Assembly: GCF_900142625.1 (NCBI RefSeq)
Contig: NZ_FRBN01000007.1
Span: 91,028-155,027 of the forward strand
Direction of reading: 5' to 3'
Length of the DNA stretch: 64,000 nt
From: Roseovarius marisflavi
GTDB taxonomy: Bacteria; Pseudomonadota; Alphaproteobacteria; Rhodobacterales; Rhodobacteraceae
The notes below the pieces were generated by a model that worked only from the letters and a program-made list of their open reading frames with translations, searched no databases and had not been told where the DNA came from. The position numbers and the translations under genes were made by a program. Of this stretch, positions 52,077 to 61,320 are shown piece by piece; position 1 is the stretch's first letter; every line of letters begins with the position of its first letter.

Positions 52077-54172
52077 CCGCGCAGGAAGCTGGCAAACGGG
52101 ATATAGCGCACGCTGTCGCCGGGTTTGATCTCGGCGCCCGCCTCGGGCAGCTCGACCAGACCTTCGGCCCAGCTTAGCCCGCTGATGCGACCGGAACCCT
52201 CGGATTTGAACACCTCGGCGCGCCCCTCGCGCATGCGCGCGCGCAGATATTCGCGCCGTCCGGGTTTCTTGCGCTTCTCAAAATTCGCTTGCACATCAAA
52301 ACCTTGCGGCTCGAACCACCCGGCCCCTGAGAGTGAGGCCATCGCCGGGCGCGCAAAGATCAGCGCGCAGACAAGCGCCGCCACCGGATTACCGGGCAGG
52401 CCGAACACCGGCGTTTCGCGCCAGAGCCCAAGCGCCAGAGGCCGCCCTGGTTTGATCGCGATGCGCCATTCCGCCATCGCGCCCGCATCGTTCAAAAGCG
52501 CCGAAACATGGTCCTCGTCGCCCGCCGAGGCCCCGCCCGAGGTCAGGATCACATCCGCCTCGGCCGCGCCGCGATCAAGCGCGCGGCGCAGGGTCTCGCG
52601 GTCATCCGCCACCTTGCCAAGATCAACCACCTCATAACCGAAATCGCGCACAAGCGCGCTGAGCATCGGGCGGTTGGCGTCAAAAATCTGGCCCTCGCGC
52701 GGCGTCTCTCCGGCCTCGGCCAATTCATCCCCGGTCGAAATGATCGCCACCCGAAGCCGCAGGCAGACCTCTAGCCGCGCCACGCCCACGGCGGCGCAAA
52801 GCGCAAGGTCGGCAGGCGTCAGAACCCGGCCCGGCGCAAGAATGGTCTCGCCCTCGCCCACATCCTCGCCCGCGCGACGGGTGTTCGCCCCCGGCTTTAT
52901 GCCTGCGCGAAAGGCGATCTCGCCGCGTCCAACGCTCACATCCTCTTGCAGGATCACCGTATCAACACCGCTCGGCAAGGCCGCTCCGGTCAGCACCCTG
53001 ATCGCAGACCCGAACGGCACGTCGCCCGCGTAAGGCACCCCCGCCGCCACGCGGCCCGCAATCAGCGGCAAGGTCTGGTCGCCCTCGCCAAGGCTGGCAT
53101 AGGCAAAGCCATAGCCATCGACCGCCGTGTTGGGATGCGGCGGATTGGCGCGACGCGCCGTGACAGGCGCACCAAGCACCCGGCCCAAGCCGCTTGCCAA
53201 ATCGACCGGCTCCTGCCCCACCACCCGGTGCAGCCGCGCGCGCAACAGAGCCAACGCCTGATCCGCCGGGGTCCAGTCGACACCGCCCGGCAGCGCAAAG
53301 CAATCATCGCGCAGCGGGGGTGGCTTTAGCCCCTCTGCCGCGCGGCTGAATTTCTCTTCATGTCCAAGCCCCATGATCCAGCCCTCCTCGGGTGCGTCGA
53401 TGGCCAACATGGCCGCCAGATCCGTTTCGGGCAAGCGCGCAAGCGCCCGCGCCATCAGCCGCACCTGATGCGCGTCGCGCACCCCACCCGCCGCCTCCGC
53501 CTGTTTGACCACCTCATTGATCAGCCCCGGCCAGATTTCAACGAAGGCCACCGGGCGCGCCAGATCCTCGAACGGCCAGACCGCCACATCGCCCGCAAAG
53601 CGGCGGCGCAACCGGTTGAGCACCGGCAGGCCGGTCAGGACCTGCCCGCCAACGGCACCGGCGCCACCCATCTGCCAACAGGTGAAGGTGCCGGGCGCAT
53701 CTGCCGCCCGCCGCTCGCGCTGCCCATGCCCAGCGCGCGTATCGCGCCGCTCAAGCCCGGCAATATCGCGCCTTAGTCCGTTGAACCAAAACGGCCCCGT
53801 GCCGGGGAAAAGCCCATTGGCCATTGCCGCCACATCAAAGCGATTGTTCGCGCTTGGGTCATCGGAAATCCTGTCCTCGAACCAGTCCCAGACTGCGAAG
53901 GGATCGGCCCGCCCGGTTAGGCCCTCCGCAAAACCCGCAGGAAAGCCAAAGGGAAAGTCGAACCCGACCATAAGCCGACGCCCGGCGCAGCGCTCGGTCT
54001 CGATCAACTCGGCAATCGCCTCTTGCGCCAGCGCGCGATTGCGCAGATAGCGCGGCGGCTCCTCGCGCCCCTGACGCACCAGACCAAGCCAGATCGCATC
54101 ACGACGCGGGCGCGGCCCGGTATCATTGCCGCCGGACCAGTCGACCATCGCGAAACTGTCGAATGGGATCAA
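52073..54172 (-). CDS. moeA: MoeA molybdopterin molybdotransferase fused to an N-terminal RNase-H-like (DUF429-type) domain
   Basis: 699 residues, about 300 longer than MoeA. The last ~390 residues are MoeA: HPNTAVDGYGFA, VRVLTGAALPSGVDTVILQE, IISTGDEL, GQIFDANRPML, TSGGASAGDEDHV, IKPGRPLALG and FGLPGNPVAALV. MoeA inserts molybdate into adenylylated molybdopterin. The N-terminal ~300 residues begin FAMVDWSGGND and contain VGFDFPFGFPAGFAEG and FVEIWPGLI, resembling DUF429/RNase-H-fold proteins; I cannot assign an activity. Start overlaps the mobB stop (ATGA). Confidence 0.85.
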   Translation of the reverse strand: MIPFDSFAMVDWSGGNDTGPRPRRDAIWLGLVRQGREEPPRYLRNRALAQEAIAELIETERCAGRRLMVGFDFPFGFPAGFAEGLTGRADPFAVWDWFEDRISDDPSANNRFDVAAMANGLFPGTGPFWFNGLRRDIAGLERRDTRAGHGQRERRAADAPGTFTCWQMGGAGAVGGQVLTGLPVLNRLRRRFAGDVAVWPFEDLARPVAFVEIWPGLINEVVKQAEAAGGVRDAHQVRLMARALARLPETDLAAMLAIDAPEEGWIMGLGHEEKFSRAAEGLKPPPLRDDCFALPGGVDWTPADQALALLRARLHRVVGQEPVDLASGLGRVLGAPVTARRANPPHPNTAVDGYGFAYASLGEGDQTLPLIAGRVAAGVPYAGDVPFGSAIRVLTGAALPSGVDTVILQEDVSVGRGEIAFRAGIKPGANTRRAGEDVGEGETILAPGRVLTPADLALCAAVGVARLEVCLRLRVAIISTGDELAEAGETPREGQIFDANRPMLSALVRDFGYEVVDLGKVADDRETLRRALDRGAAEADVILTSGGASAGDEDHVSALLNDAGAMAEWRIAIKPGRPLALGLWRETPVFGLPGNPVAALVCALIFARPAMASLSGAGWFEPQGFDVQANFEKRKKPGRREYLRARMREGRAEVFKSEGSGRISGLSWAEGLVELPEAGAEIKPGDSVRYIPFASFLRG

Positions 54173-54660
54173 AGGCCAACCTCGGCCAGGATGAAATCGG
54201 CAATCGAAATCGTATCGTCCAGATCGAAAACCGGACGGTCAAGGTCAAGCGGGCTGTCGCTTGCAACCGCGCGGATGGTCGGGTCGTTGGTGGCAATCAA
54301 CGGGTTGCCAGTCTCTGCACGAAAGGCCTCGACCTTGGGGTGCGTGTCGCGTTTATAGCCCTCGATCAACACGAGATCGACCGGCGCCAGCTTGTCGAGC
54401 AACATCGCGAGCGATGGCTCTTCCTCATCGCGCAGCTCGTGCATCAGCGCAAAGCGGTTGCGCGAGGCCAGCAAAACCTCGGTCGCGCCGGCCACCCGGT
54501 GGCGGTGGCTGTCCTTGCCCGCGTGATCCACGTCAAAGGTATGATGGGCGTGTTTCACCGTCGAGACACGGATGCCGCGCCCGGTGATCTCGCTTACGAG
54601 CCTCTCCATCAAACCGGTTTTGCCCGCATTCTTCCAGCCGGTCACGCCGTAAAGCCTCAT
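54169..54660 (-). CDS. mobB: Molybdopterin-guanine dinucleotide biosynthesis adapter MobB
   Basis: 163 residues. Walker A in YGVTGWKNAGKTGLMERL, then STVKHAHHTFDVDHAGKDSHRHRVAGA, a MobB hallmark, and VDLVLIEGYK. GTP-binding partner of MobA. Overlaps mobA and the MoeA fusion by four bases, so the three are translationally coupled. Confidence 0.96.
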   Translation of the reverse strand: MRLYGVTGWKNAGKTGLMERLVSEITGRGIRVSTVKHAHHTFDVDHAGKDSHRHRVAGATEVLLASRNRFALMHELRDEEEPSLAMLLDKLAPVDLVLIEGYKRDTHPKVEAFRAETGNPLIATNDPTIRAVASDSPLDLDRPVFDLDDTISIADFILAEVGL

Positions 54661-55298
54661 ACCTCTGCCCCTAATCTGTCCCGCGCCCGTTCAAGGTCTT
54701 CGGGAGTATTCACGTTGAAAAACGGATCGCCCGCCTCCTCGAAAAGCGCCTCGCGCCCGCCATGTTTGTCCGTCCAGATGACCACCTTGCGCAAGCCCTC
54801 GGTGAGGGCCGCGCGCAAGTCATCGCGCAAGGCCACCGGCCAGAGCCCAAAGGTCGGATGCCGGATCAGGCCCGAGCCGGTCATCGACTTGGTCTCTTGC
54901 GCGCCCCGCGGCGTCGCGGCCAGAACCAGCGGATGCGCCATGCCCTCGGCCGCCAAAAGCAGGCGCGCCACCAGATCGCAGGGAAAGAACGGCGTGTCCG
55001 CCGCCACGGTCACGATCGTATCCGCATCCCGTTCCGCAGCCCAGTCAAGCCCCGCCAGCACACCGACCAACGGCCCGGCAAAGCCCTCGATGCTGTCGCC
55101 CAGAACCGGCAGCCCAAGCTCCGCAAACCGCTCCGGGGTGCCATTGGCATTCAGCGCGAGCCCTGCCACCTGTGGCTCAAACCGCGCGATCACATGGTCA
55201 AGAATGGTTGACGATCCAAGCGGCAAAAGCCCCTTGTCGCCACCGCCCATCCGCGTGGCGCGTCCACCCGCGAGAATGACACCAAGCGGCGGCTTCAT
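54657..55298 (-). CDS. mobA: Molybdenum cofactor guanylyltransferase MobA
   Basis: 213 residues. Nucleotidyltransferase start GVILAGGRATRMGGGDKGLLPLG, then VTVAADTPFFPCDLVARLL and the C-terminal NVNTPEDLERA. It attaches GMP to the molybdenum cofactor to make the bis-MGD form required by formate dehydrogenases and DMSO-reductase-family enzymes. A four-box repeat sits between it and fdhD. Confidence 0.96.
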   Translation of the reverse strand: MKPPLGVILAGGRATRMGGGDKGLLPLGSSTILDHVIARFEPQVAGLALNANGTPERFAELGLPVLGDSIEGFAGPLVGVLAGLDWAAERDADTIVTVAADTPFFPCDLVARLLLAAEGMAHPLVLAATPRGAQETKSMTGSGLIRHPTFGLWPVALRDDLRAALTEGLRKVVIWTDKHGGREALFEEAGDPFFNVNTPEDLERARDRLGAEV

Positions 55299-55319
55299 GC
55301 GTCCTGCCCTCGCAACCAG

Positions 55320-55370
55320 CCAAGAAAATTATCCGAATTTTCTTGGACATTTTCTTGGTTCAAGAAAATG
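55320..55370. repeat. Four alternating CAAGAAAAT boxes forming competing hairpins
   Basis: CCAAGAAAATT (55320-55330) and AATTTTCTTGG (55336-55346) are an 11-bp inverted repeat with a 5-base loop. CATTTTCTTG (55348-55357) and CAAGAAAATG (55361-55370) are a 10-bp inverted repeat with a 3-base loop. All four share the same core, so box 1 can pair with 2 or 3 and box 4 with 3 or 2. It fills the fdhD-mobA gap. Confidence 0.8.
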
Positions 55371-55386
55371 ACCCGCGCCCGGCCGA

Positions 55387-56277
55387 TCATTTAGGCGCTC
55401 CCTTGCGACGGTGTTTGTGATCCTCATCGTCCACCGTATCGGGATCAGCGTCGCGCAAAAGCCGTTCTTCTCCGGACAAACACACGAACCGCTTGCCCCG
55501 CATCCGCCCGATCAGGGTCAACCCAACCTGCCGCGCAATCTCGACCCCCCAGGCGGTAAACCCCGAGCGCGACGCCAGAACCGGGATGCCCATCATCGCC
55601 GTCTTGATCACCATCTCGGAGGTCAGCCGCCCGGTCGTGTACAAAATCTTGTCACCCGCCAAAACACTCTCGCTCAACATCCAGCCGGCGATCTTGTCCA
55701 CCGCGTTATGGCGCCCGACATCTTCCATATAGACCAAGGGTCGCGCTCCCTCACAAAGCACCGTGCCGTGGATCGCCCCCGCCTCAAGGTAAAGCGAGGG
55801 GGTGCGGTTGATCTGCGCTGCCAAGGCGTAAAGATCAGAGGTCTTAACCTCGACCTTCGGCAATTGCACGCCCTCTAACCCCTCCATCATATCACCAAAC
55901 ACCGTGCCCACCGCACACCCGCTGGTCCGGGTCTTCTTCTTCAGCTTTTCCTCATAGGTGGTCTGCCCATCGGTGCGCACCACGACGGTCTCCAGATCTT
56001 CGTCATAATCGACGCCCCGGACCACCTCGCCCTTGGCAAGCATCCCTTGATTGCGCAGAAACCCAAGCGCCAGATATTCCGGGTAATCGCCAATCGTCAT
56101 CGCCGTCACGATCTCCTGACCGTTCAGGAAAATCGTCAAAGGGCGCTCCTCCACCACGGAAATGCGCATCGGCTGCCCTGTGTGATCCACGCCCTCAACC
56201 GCCTGCGTCAGGCGCGCCGCACCGGGATCAGGCGCGATCAGGTAACCGGACATATCATCGCTCAAGGCCAATTGCAT
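55387..56277 (-). CDS. fdhD: Formate dehydrogenase accessory sulfurtransferase FdhD
   Basis: 296 residues from MQLALSDDMSGYLIAPDPG; AAGGAGGAG directly precedes this ATG. Motifs: VEERPLTIFLNGQEIVTAMTIGDYPEYLALGFL, RTSGCAVGTVFGDM (one Cys where E. coli has a CxxC pair), LVYMEDVGRHNAVDKIAGW and LYTTGRLTSEMVIKTAMMGIPVLASRSG. FdhD passes sulfur to the molybdenum cofactor before it enters formate dehydrogenase. With mobA, mobB and moeA it forms a cofactor-maturation group. Confidence 0.94.
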   Translation of the reverse strand: MQLALSDDMSGYLIAPDPGAARLTQAVEGVDHTGQPMRISVVEERPLTIFLNGQEIVTAMTIGDYPEYLALGFLRNQGMLAKGEVVRGVDYDEDLETVVVRTDGQTTYEEKLKKKTRTSGCAVGTVFGDMMEGLEGVQLPKVEVKTSDLYALAAQINRTPSLYLEAGAIHGTVLCEGARPLVYMEDVGRHNAVDKIAGWMLSESVLAGDKILYTTGRLTSEMVIKTAMMGIPVLASRSGFTAWGVEIARQVGLTLIGRMRGKRFVCLSGEERLLRDADPDTVDDEDHKHRRKGAPK

Positions 56278-56334
56278 CTCCTCCTTGCATTGGGTACGCC
56301 CTGCCAGAGCACAAGGGCAACTTAGGGGCAAGCA

Positions 56335-57066
56335 GTGCCAAGGCAAACCACCAAATCGATCTATTGGCAAGGTGTGCGCGATGGCGCGCCCTTTATTCTG
56401 GTGATTGTCCCCTTTTCCGTCCTCTTCGGCGTTGTCGCCACCGAGGCGGGGCTGAACGTTCTTGAAACCATGAGCTTTTCAGTGCTTGTCATCGCCGGCG
56501 CGGCGCAATTCACCGCACTTCAGCTTTTGTCAGACGGCGCACCCACCGCGATTGCGCTGATTTCGGCGCTGGCCGTCAACCTTCGCATGGCGATGTATTC
56601 GGCCTCGCTTACCCCCTATATCGGCGGGGCGACCTTGGGCCAGCGCGCGCTTGCAGCCTATTTCACCGTCGATCAAAGCTATGCCTGTGCGATTATCAAA
56701 TTCGAGGCCAACCCCGGCTGGTCGATCCCACAACGCTTGGCTTATTTCTTTGGCGTGGTCACGCCGATCTGCCCGCTCTGGTATATTTTCACCCTCGTCG
56801 GCGCGCTTGTCGGCACCTCTATCCCACAGGGTTTGGCGCTTGATTTCGCTCTGCCGATCACCTTTCTTGCGATGATCGCGCCGATGCTGCGCACCCCGGC
56901 CCATTTGGCAGCGGCCTTCACGTCTGTGGCCCTGTCGCTCGTCTTTGCGTTTCTGCCCTATAACCTCGGCCTGCTGATCGCAGGGGTGGTGGCCATGGTT
57001 GTCGGCGCTCAAGTCGAACTCATCCTCGAGCGCCGGATTGCGCCACCCAAAGGGGATGCAGCATGA
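56335..57066 (+). CDS. azlC: AzlC-family branched-chain amino acid exporter, large subunit
   Basis: 243 residues from a GTG start (MPRQTTKSIYWQGVRDG). Typical AzlC sequence: GAPFILVIVPFSVLFGVVATEAGL, FSVLVIAGAAQFTALQLLSDGAP and NLRMAMYSASLTPYI. About seven membrane helices. With AzlD it exports branched-chain amino acids or related compounds. Overlaps azlD by four bases (ATGA). Confidence 0.93.
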   Translation: MPRQTTKSIYWQGVRDGAPFILVIVPFSVLFGVVATEAGLNVLETMSFSVLVIAGAAQFTALQLLSDGAPTAIALISALAVNLRMAMYSASLTPYIGGATLGQRALAAYFTVDQSYACAIIKFEANPGWSIPQRLAYFFGVVTPICPLWYIFTLVGALVGTSIPQGLALDFALPITFLAMIAPMLRTPAHLAAAFTSVALSLVFAFLPYNLGLLIAGVVAMVVGAQVELILERRIAPPKGDAA

Positions 57067-57389
57067 TCGACAAAACCAGCCTTTGGATCGTTATCATCCT
57101 CCTCGGTCTCGGAAGCTTCGGCCTGCGCTTTGTCTTCACCGGGCTTATCGGCGACCGCCCCCTGCCCGCTTGGATGCTGCGCCACCTTCGCTACACCGCC
57201 GTGGCCGTTTTACCGGGGCTGGTGGCGCCGCTTGTGGTCTGGCCCGCAGCCACCGGTGGCACCTTGGATGCCCCTCGCATGGCGGCTGCGATCATCACGC
57301 TGGCGGTGGGTTATTTCACCCGCAACGTGATCCTCGCCATCGTTCTGGGCGCGCTCACCCTTTATGGCGGCCTCGCCCTGCTCGGCTAA
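57063..57389 (+). CDS. azlD: AzlD-family small exporter subunit
   Basis: 108 residues, three or four membrane helices, with LGSFGLRFVFTGLIGDRPLPAWMLRHLRYTAVAVLPGLVAP, the AzlD pattern. Second subunit of the AzlCD exporter. Followed 7 bp later by 3'-end element E5. Confidence 0.92.
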   Translation: MIDKTSLWIVIILLGLGSFGLRFVFTGLIGDRPLPAWMLRHLRYTAVAVLPGLVAPLVVWPAATGGTLDAPRMAAAIITLAVGYFTRNVILAIVLGALTLYGGLALLG

Positions 57390-57395
57390 CACCCC

Positions 57396-57465
57396 GCACA
57401 CACCTTCTTCTTGGCATAAATACTCCGGGGGAGTCGCGCTTCGCGCGACGGGGGCAGCGCCCCCT
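57396..57465 (+). repeat. 3'-end element E5 after azlD
   Basis: CACACCTTCTTCTTGGCATAAATA is cut here to its parts: CTTCTTCTT box, AAATA, CTCCGGGGGAG, then hairpin TCGCGC-TTC-GCGCGA and GGGGGCAGCGCCCCC. The last 15 bases are identical to the end of E4. Confidence 0.7.
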
Positions 57466-58411
57466 AGTCTCTCGGGGCCGCTGCGCGGCGCAAGCGGTCA
57501 TTGATCGCGCGCCCCAATCCATGATCCGGAATCGGTGAGACCGCAATCACGCCTGCGCCTCGCGCATCAAGCGCATGCAGGTGGTGAAACAGATTGGCCG
57601 CCGCCTCGGTCAAATCCCCCGAGACCGACAGGTTAAGATCGGCCTCAACCGCGCCGAACCCCAGCAAAACCTCACCCTCCCGGCGCTCTGCCGCGTTCAT
57701 CCGCACAAGGCCGCCGGGGGCATAATGTGACTTCATCTGCCCCGGTGCACTCAGAGGATCACCCGTGCCATGCAGGCGCAAAGGCCGCTCCAGAGCCGCC
57801 TCTATCGCCTCAACCGGCAATCCGCCGGGGCGCAAAAGCACGGGCGCGTCGGCCAGGCCAACAATGGTTGATTCCACCCCGACCGGGCAGGCGCCACCAT
57901 CCAGAACCGCCTCGATCCGCCCCGACAAACCGGCCAGCACATGCGCCGCCTCGGTCGGGCTTATCTTCCCCGAAGGATTGGCCGAGGGCGCCGCCACCGG
58001 GCCACCAAAGGCCTCAAGCAATCTCTGCGCCACCGGATGCGCCGGCAGGCGCACCGCGAGGGTCGGCAAATCGGCGGTCACAAGCGGCGACAGGCCCGCA
58101 TCGGGTTTCAACGGCAAAACAAGCGTCAGCGGCCCCGGCCAAAACGCGCGCGCAAGCGCATCCGCAAAATCGTTCCACTCGACATAGGCCTGCGCGGTCT
58201 CAATACTGCTGACATGCACGATGAGCGGGTTGAACCGGGGCCGCTCCTTGGCCTCGAAAATCCGCGCCACCGCGTGATCCTGACGCGCATCCGCGCCAAG
58301 CCCATAGACCGTTTCGGTCGGAAAGGCGACAAGCCCGCCCTCGCGCAAAATCGCCGCGGCTCTTGCAAATCCCTCTTCGTCGGGCGAAAGACATGTCGTT
58401 TCCAAGTTCAA
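57464..58411 (-). CDS. tsaC: Threonylcarbamoyl-AMP synthase, Sua5 type
   Basis: 315 residues. YrdC domain: ILREGGLVAFPTETVYGLGADA, EAKERPRFNPLIVHV, WPGPLTLVLP, LAVRLPAHPVAQRLLEAFGGPVAAPSANPSG and VESTIVGL. The extra C-terminal Sua5 domain (~210-315), linked by RPGGLPVEAIE, sets it apart from short TsaC. It makes threonylcarbamoyl-AMP for the universal t6A37 tRNA modification. Confidence 0.95.
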   Translation of the reverse strand: MNLETTCLSPDEEGFARAAAILREGGLVAFPTETVYGLGADARQDHAVARIFEAKERPRFNPLIVHVSSIETAQAYVEWNDFADALARAFWPGPLTLVLPLKPDAGLSPLVTADLPTLAVRLPAHPVAQRLLEAFGGPVAAPSANPSGKISPTEAAHVLAGLSGRIEAVLDGGACPVGVESTIVGLADAPVLLRPGGLPVEAIEAALERPLRLHGTGDPLSAPGQMKSHYAPGGLVRMNAAERREGEVLLGFGAVEADLNLSVSGDLTEAAANLFHHLHALDARGAGVIAVSPIPDHGLGRAINDRLRRAAAPRD

Positions 58412-58541
58412 GCGGCCCTTTCTGACGCGGCGTAGCAGTTGAAGGCAGGCCGCGATTGATTACGCTCAGGTTCAAGGTAAGTTCCATATAGGGGCGCGGC
58501 CACGCTGCCAAGTCGCCCGCACAATAGATCAGGAGATTTCA

Positions 58542-60260
58542 ATGCCGTATCGTGCCCCGGTCGAGGAATATCAGTTTCTGTTCGATCACGTTGTCGACCT
58601 GGAAAGGGTCGCCGCCACCGATCGCTTTGCAGAGGCCACCCCGGATATGACCGCCGCCATTCTCTCCGAGGCCGGGCGCATGTGCCAGGACGTACTCTAT
58701 CCGCTGCAACGCCCCGGCGACCTGCACCCGGCGCATCTTGAGAATGGCGTTGTGCGCACCTCGCCCGGTTATGGCGACGGCTATCGCGCGATTGCGGAAG
58801 GTGGCTGGGTCTCGATAAGCGCCAGCCCCGAACATGGCGGCATGGGCCTGCCGATGACGGTGACGACGGCGGTGAATGAGATGATGTCCTCGGCCTGCCT
58901 CTCGCTGCAACTCAACCCGCTGATGACCCAAGGCCAGATCGAGGCGCTTGAACATCACGCCAGCGATGCGCTCAAGGATATCTACCTGCCCAAGCTGGTC
59001 AGTGGCGAATGGTCCGGCACCATGAACCTGACCGAGCCGCAGGCCGGATCGGATGTCGGCGCGCTGCGTTCAAAGGCCGAAGACAATGGCGACGGCAGCT
59101 ATGCGGTCACCGGCCAGAAGATATATATCAGCTGGGGCGACAATGATTTCACCGAAAACGTCTGTCACCTCGTGCTTGCGCGGCTACCCGACGGCGTGCC
59201 CGGCACCAAGGGCATCAGCCTGTTTCTGGTGCCTAAATTCATTCCCGACGAGACCGGCACACCGGGGCGCGCCAACTCTCTCAAGGTGGTCAGCCTTGAG
59301 CATAAGATGGGTCTGCACGGAAGCCCCACGGCGGTGATGCAATTTGACGGCGCGACCGGCTGGCTTGTGGGCAAACCGCATGATGGGATGCGTGCGATGT
59401 TCACGATGATGAACAACGCCCGCCTTGGCGTCGGCGGTCAGGGCATCGGCGTCGCCGAAGGCGCCTATCAGCACGCGCTTGCCTATGCATTGGATCGCAA
59501 ACAGGGCCGGACCCCTGTTGAGGGCGGCACCGGCACGATCATTGATCACGCCGATGTGCGCCGCATGCTGAGCACGATGAAGGCCGATATCTTTGCCGCG
59601 CGCAGCATCGCGCTGACCTGTGCGGCGGCCACCGACATGCAGACCGCCACCAATGATGCCGGCTGGGGCGCACGCGCCGCCTTCCTGACGCCGATTGTCA
59701 AGGCCTTTGGCACCGAAACCGGCATGGCGGTCTCGGAAATGGGCGTTCAGGTGCATGGCGGCATGGGCTTTATCGAAGAAACCGGCGCGGCGCAGTATTA
59801 CCGCGACGTGCGCGTCACCGCGATTTACGAGGGCACCAACGGCATTCAGGCGATGGACCTTGTCGCGCGCAAACTGATGGATGGCGGCGAAGCGGGCTTT
59901 GCCATCCTCGACGAGATCGAGACCCTGGCCGAGGCTGCCCGCGGGCAGCTTCCCGATCTGGCCGAGCCGGTCTGGCAAGCCTCAGAGAGCCTGCGTGAAG
60001 CGATGGAATGGATGTTGGAAAACAGCGATCTCAACCAGCGCTTTGCCGGGGCCAGCCCGTTCCTGCGCGCCTTTGCGCGGGTGCTTGGCGGGCATTTCCA
60101 CCTCAAGGCGGCCCTCGCCGAGGGCGGCAACGGCGCGCGCACGCGCCTTGCGCGGTTCTATATCACCCGGCTTTTGCCGGAACATGCCGGGCTTTTGGCC
60201 CACGCCACATCGGGCGCCGATGACCTTTATGCGCTGAGTACCGAGGATCTTGGCGCATGA
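58542..60260 (+). CDS. Acyl-CoA dehydrogenase, large DmdC-like subfamily
   Basis: 572 residues. FAD enzyme of the acyl-CoA dehydrogenase superfamily with MNLTEPQAGSDVGALRSKA, YAVTGQKIYISWGDND and VSLEHKMGLHGSPTAVM. The catalytic Glu is in TAIYEGTNGIQAMDLVARKL. The N-terminal YRAPVEEYQFLFDHVVDL and the C-terminal extension are those of the AcdB/DmdC branch, whose members oxidise 3-methylmercaptopropionyl-CoA in DMSP breakdown or other short acyl-CoAs. Substrate not decided by sequence. Preceded by AGGAG; overlaps the MBL gene by four bases. Confidence 0.88.
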   Translation: MPYRAPVEEYQFLFDHVVDLERVAATDRFAEATPDMTAAILSEAGRMCQDVLYPLQRPGDLHPAHLENGVVRTSPGYGDGYRAIAEGGWVSISASPEHGGMGLPMTVTTAVNEMMSSACLSLQLNPLMTQGQIEALEHHASDALKDIYLPKLVSGEWSGTMNLTEPQAGSDVGALRSKAEDNGDGSYAVTGQKIYISWGDNDFTENVCHLVLARLPDGVPGTKGISLFLVPKFIPDETGTPGRANSLKVVSLEHKMGLHGSPTAVMQFDGATGWLVGKPHDGMRAMFTMMNNARLGVGGQGIGVAEGAYQHALAYALDRKQGRTPVEGGTGTIIDHADVRRMLSTMKADIFAARSIALTCAAATDMQTATNDAGWGARAAFLTPIVKAFGTETGMAVSEMGVQVHGGMGFIEETGAAQYYRDVRVTAIYEGTNGIQAMDLVARKLMDGGEAGFAILDEIETLAEAARGQLPDLAEPVWQASESLREAMEWMLENSDLNQRFAGASPFLRAFARVLGGHFHLKAALAEGGNGARTRLARFYITRLLPEHAGLLAHATSGADDLYALSTEDLGA

Positions 60261-61306
60261 TGGACGGCGGCGCCGGGATCATCTGTTATCCTTGGGCCGA
60301 GCCGCCCGCAGCGGGCGAGGCAATCACCGTCGCGCCCGGCGTGCTCTGGCTGCGCCTGCCGTTGCCGATGGTGCTTGATCACGTCAACATCTACGCGCTT
60401 GACGAGGGCGACAGCTGGACCATCGTCGATACCGGCATCCACTCCAAACGCAGCGTGGCCCTGTGGGAAACCCTTCTCGCCGGCCCGCTTGCGGGCAAAC
60501 CCGTCAGCCGCGTGATCCTGTCCCACCACCATCCCGATCACATCGGCATGGCGGGCTGGCTGATGGAGCGCTTCGGTGCCGAGCTTTGGGCAACACGTAC
60601 CTCCTGGCTCTTGTCGCGGATGCTGATCCTTGATGTCGAGGATGAACCGACGCCGCAGGCGCTGGAGTTCTGGCGCAGCGGCGGGATGGACCCCGATGTG
60701 TTCGAGGCGCGCCGCGCAGAGCGGCCGTATAATTTCGCCGATATCTGTTACCCGCTTCCGGTGGGTTATACCCGCGTGCAAGAGGGCGAGGTGATCCGCG
60801 CGGGCGGGCGCGATTGGGACGTGCGGCTTGGCGGCGGGCATGCGCCCGACCACCTGACCCTCTGGAGCCGCGACGACGCCCTGGTCATCGCGGGCGATCA
60901 GATACTGCCCTCGATCAGCCCCAATATCGGCGTCTACCCGACCGAGCCCGAGGCCGACCCGCTGGCCGATTGGCTGGCGGCCTGCGCGCGCCTCGCCAGC
61001 TTTGCGCGCGACGATCATCTGGTGCTTGGCGGGCATAAACTGCCCTTTACCGGCCTGCCGATGCGGATGCGCCAGCTTAGCGAAAACCACCACGGCGCCC
61101 TGTCGCGCCTGCGCGCATATCTCAAGACGCCGCGCACCGCAGCGGAGTGTTTCCCGCAGCTGTTCAAACGAAAAATTGATCGCGGCACCTATGGATTGGC
61201 CCTTGTCGAGTCGGTTGCGCATCTCAATCATATGCATCAGGCTGGCGAGCTCAGACGCTGGCGCCGCGACGATGGGGCCTGGCTCTGGCAGGTATGTGAC
61301 AGTTAA
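60257..61306 (+). CDS. MBL-fold metallo-hydrolase
   Basis: 349 residues. Metal-binding ILSHHHPDHIGMAGW, then GGGHAPDHLTLWS, IAGDQILPSISPNI and LGGHKLPFTG complete the beta-lactamase-fold site. A C-terminal winged-helix-like tail (KRKIDRGTYGLALVESVAHLNHMH) resembles LACTB2-type hydrolases. Coupled to the acyl-CoA dehydrogenase by ATGA overlap, so it probably hydrolyses a thioester or ester in the same route. Confidence 0.85.
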   Translation: MMDGGAGIICYPWAEPPAAGEAITVAPGVLWLRLPLPMVLDHVNIYALDEGDSWTIVDTGIHSKRSVALWETLLAGPLAGKPVSRVILSHHHPDHIGMAGWLMERFGAELWATRTSWLLSRMLILDVEDEPTPQALEFWRSGGMDPDVFEARRAERPYNFADICYPLPVGYTRVQEGEVIRAGGRDWDVRLGGGHAPDHLTLWSRDDALVIAGDQILPSISPNIGVYPTEPEADPLADWLAACARLASFARDDHLVLGGHKLPFTGLPMRMRQLSENHHGALSRLRAYLKTPRTAAECFPQLFKRKIDRGTYGLALVESVAHLNHMHQAGELRRWRRDDGAWLWQVCDS

Positions 61307-61320
61307 GGGGGATCAATCGC

